This document shows positions 56,041 through 64,000 of a stretch of 64,000 nucleotides of DNA, one piece after another. A program made the translations under genes and the position numbers. The stretch spans positions 28,425,137 through 28,489,136 of the forward strand of contig JANAVB010015600.1 in the NCBI GenBank assembly GCA_029216955.1, given 5' to 3'. The first letter of the stretch is position 1. Every line of letters starts with the position of its first letter. The notes below the pieces were generated by a model, which was not told the origin of the DNA, did not search any database, and worked only from the letters and a program-made list of their open reading frames with translations. The stretch comes from Iris pallida (lineage: Eukaryota > Streptophyta > Magnoliopsida > Asparagales > Iridaceae).

Positions 56041-56900
56041 TTAGTCGATTTCGACGTCGTAGTGGTCAGTAGGTAAGTCTCTTGGCTCCTCAATCTTCAA
56101 CAACTTCTTACAATGTTTGATCTGGTCAACGAAAGGTGTGGTCCAAGCGATGGCTTCGACTGGTGCTCTTTTGTACCAAACTGTTGAAGGTGGAGGAATG
56201 GAGAATGAGCGATCATCTTTAGTATAACAAAGTGATCCCCGATCAGACCTATAGTACATAGGTTAGACACTCCGTGGTCCGTCGGAGGAGCGCACATCGG
56301 AAAGAATGTATTGTTAATATCCGACGAGATAAGTACAACAGGTATCATGTACCTATTAGTAAATAAATAGCCGGCAGATGGGACTGGCATGTAGTGGTCT
56401 GTCCCGGTAACACTGTCGGTGCAAGGGATACTTAACAACAAACTTACAACCGTTTCTTCGCTTAGGATGCGGGAGTAGAATGGAAGACGAGTCTCTAACT
56501 CCTCGTATAGCTCTTGCCTCACCCTTCTCCATCCGTCTTTGTCATCATAACTAAGATGCCTTGTAAGGGCATGAAATCCGCAATGGCCATCACCGGGGAC
56601 ATCGACAATAGACCAAATGTAACTTCGAAGCGTAGGTTGAAATTTGTCAATATACAAACTCGTTGTTTGGCTTGCAACTGTATCTTTTCTTGGGAGGTCC
56701 ATTTTCTCCTTTTTTCGACGAACGACAAGCTTGCCCTTCCGTATAGGCGAAGGTTGTTGTAAGCTTCGTTCAACATGCTCAAAGGATGATAGATCTCTCT
56801 TAGTCGACTCTAGCCTTCTCTTCTGTGAACTAGCCAATCTTGTTTGAGGCCTGCCTTTAGGATTGGAAACAACGGACGGCTCATGCATTCTAGTAGTCAC
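56041..56900 (-). pseudogene. OTU cysteine-protease domain of the MULE protein
   Basis: The minus-strand frame from about 56890 contains NPKGRPQTR and STKRDLSSFEHVE, a linker typical of MULE transposase C-termini, then VDVPGDGHCGFHALTRHL with the OTU catalytic Asp and Cys (codons 56580-56591), WRRVRQELYEEL, and LIGDHFVILKM with the catalytic His (about 56225). All three catalytic residues are present. After about 56215 the protein continues in another frame (SIPPPSTVWYKRAPVEAIAW ... LKIEEPRDLPTDHYD-stop at 56041), so there is a frameshift after the domain. OTU enzymes remove ubiquitin; in MULEs the role is unknown. It is most likely the C-terminal part of the transposase polypeptide. Confidence 0.75.
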
Positions 56901-59220
56901 CGGACATGCAATTTCTTAGATTTTAAGCTCAATGGACATCTATTCCGCTCCTACTGAGGCACACCACCTTGCGTGGAGAAGTTTCACTTATGGCAAAGAG
57001 AAGAAATCATCCTCCGTCTTCACCAGGGGCATCATAGACAACTGCCTCCAACGATGATCGACAGCATCTACTGGAATATGAATGGATTCATGGCGATATT
57101 CATTAATCTGATGTGCATAAGGGAGGCCCAGTGTATGTCGATATACACACCCGTAAACCTTGGGATCAAGCCGACAAACTTTGACCTTCCAATCTCATCA
57201 GCTATTAAGGCCAACGCCTTGTGAGATACCATGCACATTAAAGCATCTAAGAGTACTTCCTTTCTATGCTCATGCTTGACTATATTCAAACTCATCTCAA
57301 ATGATGCCTTAATTTCATTCACCGTCCGGTCTACTGATAAATGTATAGCTTGCCAAATAGAGACGAAGTTGCCAAGAGATGATTTTAGGTGCCTCTTCAA
57401 GAAAGAGTATGCTCCTTCGACACGGTTGGTAGTTGTCGTACCATAATGCTGCACCACATTCGACCATGCTAAGACGAATTATTCTTTGTGCGGTTCAAGC
57501 CATGTATCTTTGATGTAAGAAATGCATGCCGGCTCCCTCGCCTCCTACTTTTGCTTGAACAAGTACCATGCGGCATCGTAACTGGCAATCGTAGATGCTC
57601 GCCATACACAATTCCAATCATTGTAGAATTCGTCAAAAATCTGCATGTCGATTTTACCATCCTCCTTTCAAAACTTTAACTTATATTGGGCTTGAATATT
57701 ACGATTGACATGCCAAGTGTATAGCAATGTATCCGCTTAAGGAAACAATACGAATAGCATTAATTAGGGCATACTCTCTGTTGGTAACAAATACTGACGG
57801 CTCTGTATGACCAGTGTAAAGTATTTTCAGTTTCTCCAACATCCATGTGTAGTCTTCAAGTTTCTCACTCTTCATGAAGCAAAATGCCACTGGAAATATT
57901 TTCCAAGTAGAGGTGAACCCGACAACATGAAAGAGAGGCATCTTGAACTTATTTGTCTTGTACGTGCAATCAAGGACTAACACGTCGGCAAAAGACCTGG
58001 CCAAATTTGTGCAATCAGGATGAGCCCAAAAGATTGATAATACTGCATTACTCTGGGGATGTCTTCTATGGAACTCAACATAATGATTATCGGCAAGCAA
58101 CTTGAGCACTTCTTGCATCGCCATTCTTGATTTCGTCCGGACAGCGTTTGAAGAAGCTAGGGCGTTGTATATTGACTTTATTGTAGACATGTTCTTCTCA
58201 TCTTCATGTCGTATGACGGAATATATTTGTCTCGGTGCAACTCCGGAGGTGGACAAGTCTTCGACTATCTTCTTCTCTGTATTGTTCAACCGTCCGACAT
58301 ACGGATGACCCAATAGTGTCTCGGCAATCTCATGGTTGTGGGTTCCATTCTTCACTTCTATTGTCCATTTCCCTTCTTCTTCGTTTATAATATGTATCGT
58401 GAATGGACAACCATATTTCCTCGTTCCAACATTTTTTCTTGGAACTTTACTTTGGATAACTGTGTTTTTCTTGTGCGTTCTGAACACACCACCTCTTTCA
58501 CAGTCCACCACCACAGTTTATCGTCCCGGTCGATTTCGGGCCGATCTGGATATCACTAGAACAATGTTATTTTCCCGTCTGACTTCTCGACACCAATGTA
58601 CCGCACCCTCGCTTGATTCAAAACATAGATCGGTCCAGAATAAATGAGCTATATTGACTGCAATTGGAGCCGGTACCGTAAAATCGGAAGATCTTAAGTC
58701 CTACAATAAAACTTAAAGGTTAGTACAATTAGACAACATCATAAAGCAAATAGGTTTCATAGATTAGGACCGTGCATAAGATTGGTGTCCATAAATAGCA
58801 AATTGTGTTAATAGCAAGACCGTCTTTTGTACAGCAATTGGTGTTCATAAATTTCAAACACCTTTACTAACTAAAACTCTGCATTCAGGTATCATAGACT
58901 AGGACTGCCAGAGTGGTGGCAGTCCTTCACAGAAGAAGGACTGCCAGGACCCTAACAGTCCTACATATTTGTAGGACTGCCAGGGTCCTGGCAGTCCTTC
59001 TTCTGTGAAGGACTGCCACCACTCTGGCAATCCTAGTCTATGATCTGGACTGCCAGAGTGTTGGCAGTCCTCTGTGTCACAGCACGAATTTTAATCCGAT
59101 GATAAGTTCAAATGTAGTTACCAAGAGGGCTTCCGATGCATCAAAGTTGTCTTCGGACGTTGCGGGAACGTGTTTTTCGGACGTGGCGGAAACGTTTGAT
59201 GATCCCGGTTGATCCACGTT
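56901..59220 (-). pseudogene. FAR1-type DNA-binding/MULE transposase gene
   Basis: Exon 1 at about 59220-59123 (NVDQPGSSNVSATSEKHVP, donor CTTG/GTAACT). A long intron holds the palindrome array, with an acceptor near 58661. FAR1 zinc-finger region: WCREVRRENNIVLVI, DCERGGVF, YGCPF, GTHNHE (58620-58330). MULE catalytic core: VLVLDCTYKTNKF with the first Asp at 57969-57971, then FVTNREYALINAI, where the second Asp position is Asn (57780-57782). Next come LLYTWHVNRN and, after further breaks, HYGTTTTNRVEGAYSFLKRH with the Glu (about 57430). Stops at 58518 and about 57733, and frame changes near 57745 and 57470, show decay. No clear SWIM finger survives between 56900 and 57068. The OTU domain follows. 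Confidence 0.82.
58897..59080. repeat. Hierarchical palindrome in transposase intron 1
   Basis: Six AGGACTGCCA-type hairpin units. Unit order is again mirror-symmetrical (CACAGAAGAAGGACTGCCAG pairs with CTGGCAGTCCTTCTTCTGTG), centred near 58970. The core is the same as at 41350 and 55122 but the loop sequences differ (AGAGTGGT, GGACCC). Confidence 0.9.
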
Positions 59221-59479
59221 CAATATTTTTCTACATTTAACACATAATTCAACTTTTATATGTGAAATTCTTGTTTAAAATATGAAACATATTTTAGTTC
59301 GATGACTTACTAAAAAATTGGAGAAGTCAATGACCTAGAGTTGAGGGAGAGAACAATTTGCCAAAAATATAGGGAGAAAAGAAAAGAATTAGGATTTTAA
59401 TTCTTTGACCTAAGAGAAGGAGAAAAGAAAATAGTTGAGGGAGAAAAGAAAAGAGAAGAAGGAGAGAGAAAATGAAAAG

Positions 59480-59607
59480 AAAAAAATGGTATTTATAGGT
59501 TTGCTTGGGTTAGCCCCTAGCAAAAAAATTTGATGGCAAACTTGTAATATTCTTGAACTATTTTGGGCTAGTCCCTAGCAAAAAGGGTAGTGCCCTTAGA
59601 AAAAACC
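59480..59607 (-). repeat. Right terminal inverted repeat of the large MULE
   Basis: The complement reads GGTTTTTTCTAAGGGCACTA, then TTGCTAGGGACTAGCCC, then GCTAGGGGCTAACCCAAGC, matching the left end. The inner limit is approximate. Confidence 0.7.
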
Positions 59608-59633
59608 ATGAAAATATGGGGAAATCTTTATAA

Positions 59634-60055
59634 GGGTCTGCTTGGTAAGGGTATTTTCACCGGTTCTGAAATATTTTTGAACCAACCGTTTATCAAAACT
59701 CCTACTTGCTAAATTTTTTGAGGCACTGGTTTTCGTCGGCTCAAAACCCCCCAAAAATCGGTATAATGTATTTTTTTATGGTTTTATAACACCCCAAATC
59801 GATAGTTTTGAACAACTTTATTATTTTATTCCATTTATATTCTCACAAAAAAAATATAATTATGACTACTGATATACTTCCCTATTTAATTTTATTAGTG
59901 TAAAATACTTTCAGAACCGCTCGTTAGTGAATTACCAAGTATGTATTGGACTGTTTTAAAAGTCGCTATTTAAAAACTATCCAAAACTGGACCCTCATAA
60001 CCGGTACTCTAAAAATAACTCATAATCGCTACCACTATAATTGCCAAGCATGCCC
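59634..60055. mobile_element. Harbinger-type MITE (GGGTCTGCTTGG family), copy B
   Basis: The ends are GGGTCTGCTTGGTAAGGGTA and the complement GGGCATGCTTGGCAATTATA, with TAA at 59631-59633 and 60056-60058. The interior is homologous to 39011-39497 in opposite orientation but lacks its T/G-run. Confidence 0.88.
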
Positions 60056-60152
60056 TAAGGCTCTTTCATTTATCATTTTTCTTCCATATTTAAAAAGAAG
60101 AAGTAATGCTATTAATCTCTCCAAAATGTTCTTCCAACTTATCCTTCCTTAA

Positions 60153-60458
60153 GGCCTCGTTTGGTTCGCGGAATGGAAGGGAAAGAAAATCAATTCCTTG
60201 GCATTTCATTTTTTTTGGAAAATTATAATTTTTATTGATTTTTTTTATGTTTGGAAATGCCAAAAAATTTGGAAAAGAAAATGTATACTTCAAGGTAGGA
60301 GAAAGTGAGTCTTGCTTTGATGATGGAATCATTTTTTTTCCTAATTTTTCTTCCATTGGGAATCACTTTTATTTCCTCCTCAATTCCTTTAGTACCAAAA
60401 CATAGGAAGATAATCACTTTCCTTTTCCAATCCTATGATTTCACAAACCAACGAGGCC
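60153..60458. mobile_element. Harbinger/Tourist-like MITE (GGCCTCGTTTGG family)
   Basis: The left end is GGCCTCGTTTGGTTCGCGGA and the right complement is GGCCTCGTTGGTTTGTGAAA. Candidate 3-bp duplication TAA versus TAT is imperfect. Mirror-image GGAAAATTATAATTTT-type phrases are inside. No coding sequence. Confidence 0.75.
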
Positions 60459-61390
60459 TATGTGGCAGGTGACGTGATATCGGATATGGCAGCAAATATG
60501 ATAAATCTTAACCCAAAAAATTCATCACCCAATTTTTTAAATTTAAATTAAATTTAAATTTTAAAATTTACTAAGTCAGCTACCACGTAGGGATAAATGG
60601 TTTGGAGGGACACTTGGGAGGGATTAATAATTTTTTTTTTTCAAAAAGGAAAAAATACTATAGGGACCACAAAAAGTGATAGTCACATATTTTCAAAAAT
60701 ATATTCATTTTTATACCCAAATTATCTTTGAAAAATGTTATAGACTATCACAATTTTGTGTGTAAAAAAGGAATAACTCTCTTTCCCACTTTTCTTCCTC
60801 CTCTTTTTTGGTTCCATACCCTAGGTAAAAAAAATAATGTGGTCACAAATCCCTAAACTCTAATATTTTCTAGACTCTATCATTCCAATCAACGAAGTGA
60901 TCGGCACATCGAATATAATACCTCACGTTATCGAATCTTCCAAAGAACCTAAGGTAGCTAAAAATGTCAAAAATTGCAAGTGGAAGAATAAGGATTGTCA
61001 TGATTCTGACAGTTATATAATTCTATCTACTATGACTGTCAGAGTTCTGGGTGTCCTAACTACAGTCAGGACAATCATAACTGTGAGACTCGTCTCACGG
61101 TATCGGTATTTATATACGGATATTTAATTTTGTGCTGTATTTTTGTATTTTTTGTGTTTTCAAAATGCCTTGAATTTTTTTCAAATTATAGATTTCTTAT
61201 TGATTGGCATACAGGCGATGTACCGGTGTGTATCGACGGTTGTCATTCTCATTGTACGAATTTCTGACAAGTGTCAGGTAACCCGTATTTTGACTTGTCT
61301 CTTTTGTTTTGGTTTAAATCTTGACTTGGTTTAATTTGGTTTGGTTCAACTTGGCTTGGGCTTGGTTTGGTTTAGTTTGGTTTGAGATGA
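60459..61390. other. AT-rich intergenic DNA
   Basis: Contains a worn TGTCAGAG/CTGACAG palindromic patch (60995-61090) vaguely like the AGGACTG arrays, and TTGGTTTGGTTT repeats at 61320-61385. No gene was recognised. Confidence 0.4.
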
Positions 61391-61985
61391 GAGGGTTTCA
61401 TATAAAACCCAACTCCTCTCTCTCTCTCTCTCTCCTCCATTATTTCATTTCCTTTCATCTTCTTCCTCTTTATTTTTTCTTCCAAACTAAGGCAAGTACA
61501 TCTTGCCAAATCTTGAAGAATGTTATTTTTGTTTGTTTTATTCTCTTCCTTACATGATTCTAAGCATCTTTAGAACTTGGAGTTTTCGGTTTTGATGGTT
61601 ATATTTTTGTGGATCTAAGTTTTAATCTTCTTATTTTTCTTAGTTTTGATCTCTAAAAACTTAGTATTTCTAAAAAATAGTAGTTCCATGTTGTAGAGAA
61701 TTTGATTTTATGCAGTTTTGGCCTTTATTTCGTTTAATTTCGAGTTCGGGTGAGAAAGTTATGGCCATGGAAAGTTTTTGGAACTCCCATGGCTGAACTT
61801 GATGTTTGGGGACGATGACCCCCATGCGCCGGAATTTCCATGCGTCGAAACCCCTATACGCCCGGGAGGTCATACGTCGAGAGGCCATGCATCGTGAAGT
61901 CCCGACAACGCATCCTTTGACTCTGAGCATGCCATGCGCGTAGGTTTCCTACACGCATGTACTGAAGACATAATGTGAGTTTTTC

Positions 61986-62232
61986 CATGCACGGATGTGC
62001 AGAAATTTTTCATGCACGGATGTGTAGGAACTTCCCATGCGCGAATATACAGAAATTTCCTACGCGCGGATGTGCAAGAATTCCCATGCGCCGATGTACA
62101 GGAATTTCCATGCACGGATGTACAGGAATTTCCCATACGCAGATGTGCAGGAATTTTCATGCGCCGAAATTGCCCAGAATTGACCATGCACGGATGTGCA
62201 GGAATTTTCATGCGCCAGAATTGACCATGTAC
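61986..62232. repeat. Minisatellite, unit about 28 bp (CATGCACGGATGTGCAGGAA)
   Basis: About nine units of CATGCRCGGATGTRCAGGAAT plus TTTCC vary in spacing; related CCATGCG phrases extend left to about 61800. Confidence 0.9.
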
Positions 62233-62674
62233 TGGATTTTTACGATTTTACTGTTTTTGCCTGTTTAAGTTGTTTTGTAGTTAAAATCTTGAAAAACTCA
62301 AAATATGAAAGTTGTAGATCTTTGTCTTCGCTTCAAGAATTTTCTTGTTTCACCTTAATTGGAGTTCATATGCAACTGATAATTTCAATCATAGTTTTGA
62401 TCTTTTGGGCATGTCTTTTGTACTTGGTCGTTTTGAGGTTTTCTTCGACTGTAATAAATTCTTAACAAGATTAGATGATCTTGTATAGTGAGAATGATTG
62501 TACACCCTATATACACTTGACACTAGCACATATACTTACTTTTATTTATTTTTTCTCACATGCTATGATATGTCTTTCCTTTCAATTCTTTCTTATATGC
62601 TATGGTATGTATTGTCATGCCTTCCCGGATTTATTGTATTTTATAGTCTATGTCATGTTTATAATTTCTTTATT

Positions 62675-62900
62675 GTGGTCCGTCGTGGCGCATCCATGTT
62701 ACATGTCTTCTTTGCTTACTAGATAGTGTCCCGTCATGGCGCACTCATGTTACATGTCTTCCTTGCTTATTAGATAGTGATCCGTCGTGGTGCACTCTCG
62801 TACATGTCTTTCCTTGCTTACATGATAGTGGCTGTCATGGTGCATTCCCTATTTTATCTACAGTGGCTCGTCTTAGCGCACTCCTAGCTTCCAACTTATT
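62675..62900. repeat. Minisatellite, unit about 50 bp
   Basis: Four to five degenerate units of GATAGTGTCCCGTCATGGCG plus CACTCATGTTACATGTCTTC and CTTGCTTA. Confidence 0.85.
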
Positions 62901-63169
62901 ATTTTTCTTGTTGTGGCTTGTTGTAGTGCACATTTTTACTTTTGTCCAGTCTTGTATATCATGTCTAGGATGAATTCTACGGAATGCCACACCCAGAATC
63001 CAACAAAAAAATGTTAAGGACTAAACAACTAGCTTGATTATCTAGATCATTGGAAGGAGAGAATCTTTCGGTTGCCTGCAAGCCCTTTGTCTCGGCCCCA
63101 ACCTGAATAGATTTGAAGCTATCTGTTATGATGAGCACACTTCCAACTCACCGTCGAGTGCTGCACCTT

Positions 63170-63260
63170 TTATATATTTTAGGATACATTTGTCTCCTGA
63201 GTGATGTACCCACTATTAGATCTTAGGATACATTTGTCTCCCAAGCGATGTATCCACCAT
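63170..63260. repeat. Two-copy direct repeat
   Basis: TAGGATACATTTGTCTCC followed by GATGTAYCCAC occurs at 63180 and 63226. Confidence 0.75.
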
Positions 63261-63524
63261 TACTTTCTTTTCTTTTTGGCATGGGTAAGTCGGGTAATCT
63301 GCAGGACAGGTAACTGGATTGAATTTCTCAAAAGTGCATATGTTAGTAATTAGGATTATGATAACCCTAGTTAGCTAATGCATAAAGCCGTACTCATTGC
63401 TTGGCCGTGATTGTTGTATGGAGTCCAATCTAGTCTAGTTTTGTCTAGGCAGTGTCTGTATTTGTTTATTTCATTACATTATTGTTTATGCTTTACTTTG
63501 TCGATAAATGATTAGAGACTAAGT

Positions 63525-63800
63525 TCTGGTCAGGAGAAGAGTTACAACCCCGATCCTTATTTAGTTTACGCAGGGGAAGAGTTACAACCCCGATCCTTAT
63601 TTGGTTTACGGGTTGTAACTTGGGTTCCAGAATAGTTTTTTTAGTCATCTTGTCATTTATCGTCCTATTCAGTACTCACACGCTATACATGATCCCTACG
63701 ATATACATTTATTAGAGATGAAGTTCTGTTCAGGAAAAGGATTACAACCGCGGTCCTTGTTTGGTTTACGGATTTTAACTTAGGTTCCGGAATAGTTCCT
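63525..63800. repeat. Three-copy repeat, GAGTTACAACCCCGATCC unit
   Basis: The phrase AGTTACAACCCCGATCCTTA plus TTTRGTTTACG is present twice in tandem (63539-63610), and a third diverged copy with flanking GAAGTTCTGTTCAGGA occurs at 63718-63800. Confidence 0.8.
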
Positions 63801-63844
63801 AAGTCATCTTATCATTTGTCGTTCTATATAGGTCTCACATACTC

Positions 63845-64000
63845 TCATGCCCTAGTTATCTAACATGCCCACATGTCCCAGTTACCCTACATGTTTACAT
63901 AGCCCGGTTACCTTACATGCTCACATGTCCCAGTTGTCTCCCATGCTCACATGTCCAGTTATCTTACATGCTCACATGTTCAGATATCTCACATGCTCAC
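63845..64000. repeat. Minisatellite, unit about 29 bp, running off the window
   Basis: Six units of CACATGTCCCAGTTATCTTA plus CATGCT with variations; it continues to the last base of the window. Confidence 0.88.

Larger units (their letters stand above)
40825..59607. mobile_element. Large MULE carrying PMD and FAR1-MULE-OTU genes
   Basis: Flanked by a perfect 9-bp duplication ATGAAAATA (40816-40824 and 59608-59616). The ends are TGTTTTTTCTATGGGCACCA and the complement GGTTTTTTCTAAGGGCACTA, with further matched blocks TTGCTAGGGGGCAGCCCAA / TTGCTAGGGGCTAACCCAA. The span is 18,783 bp, of which 11,025 bp is a later LTR retrotransposon plus its duplicated target, so the MULE itself is about 7.8 kb. 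Two genes face each other tail to tail: PMD (plus) and transposase/OTU (minus). Palindromic arrays occupy intron 1 of each and the space between. Stops and a catalytic substitution show that this copy is inactive. Confidence 0.85.
61391..64000 (+). repeat. Probable partial long LTR of a gypsy-type element
   Basis: TATAAAA at 61401-61407 is followed by a (CT)n leader and CTTCTTCCTCTTT. The long, non-coding, minisatellite-rich DNA after it resembles the promoter-to-U5 layout of long plant gypsy LTRs. There is no second copy, primer site or coding region in the window, so this is an inference; it could also be a satellite-rich intergenic block. Confidence 0.35.

Noticed and set aside
60995..61090. 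Another AGGACTG-type palindrome array
   Set aside because: Only loosely similar (CTGTCAG/CTGACAG); arms are short and not repeated enough to assign to the MULE array family.

Overview
The window is a transposon-rich stretch of nuclear DNA from a flowering plant. The evidence is spliced genes with GT/AG introns, plant-type LINEs, chromoviral Ty3/gypsy elements, Mutator-like (MULE), hAT and Harbinger elements with intact target-site duplications (TSDs), tRNA-derived SINEs, and two recognisable host sequences. I see no prokaryotic features, CRISPR arrays, rRNA or complete tRNA genes. Everything was read by eye: no database search or alignment was run, and some boundaries are approximate.

Layout. 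1-4346: 5'-truncated L1-type LINE with frameshifts. 4.6-19.4 kb: a graveyard of short DNA transposons. It holds a hAT MITE, a SINE, foldback MULEs (one nested in a hAT element), a CGGTT-rich hAT element, four clear GAGCATCTCC/GGACATCTCC Harbinger-type MITEs, a p24/emp24 gene fragment, and a broken MULE end interrupted by a hAT element. 19.4-29.5 kb: AT-rich DNA with two good-looking minus-strand exons of an unrecognised gene, a probable copia solo LTR and a LINE 3' remnant. 29.5-40.25 kb: one small host membrane-protein gene on the minus strand (three exons, about 99 codons). Its roughly 10 kb second intron has absorbed a young Ty3/gypsy chromovirus, a SINE, a decayed gypsy gag/LTR piece and a Harbinger element. 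40.8-59.6 kb: a large MULE bounded by a 9-bp TSD. 59.6-60.5 kb: two Harbinger MITEs. 61.3-64 kb: probably part of a long LTR rich in minisatellites, running off the window.

The most interesting object is the MULE at 40825-59607. It carries two tail-to-tail genes. One is a spliced plant mobile domain (PMD) gene on the plus strand. The other is a FAR1-type zinc-finger/MULE transposase region on the minus strand, with an OTU cysteine-protease domain downstream. Each gene appears to have a short first exon followed by an intron filled with a hierarchical palindrome built from TAGGACTGCCA...TGGCAGTCCTA units, and a larger array of the same units lies between the genes. A related fragment at 17.5-19.4 kb keeps the same order: terminal repeat, telo-box leader, short ATG exon, palindrome array. 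The palindromes therefore look like a conserved part of this element family. The copy is dead: it has in-frame stops in both genes, an Asp-to-Asn change at a transposase catalytic position, and an 11-kb non-coding LTR retrotransposon (LARD, 3.66-kb LTRs, TSD GACGT) inside PMD exon 2.

Relative ages by eye: the gypsy element (LTRs differ by 3 substitutions and one 16-bp duplication in about 530 bp) and the LARD (about a dozen substitutions in the first 0.75 kb of LTR) are recent. The LINEs, the gypsy gag remnant and the MULE genes are older.
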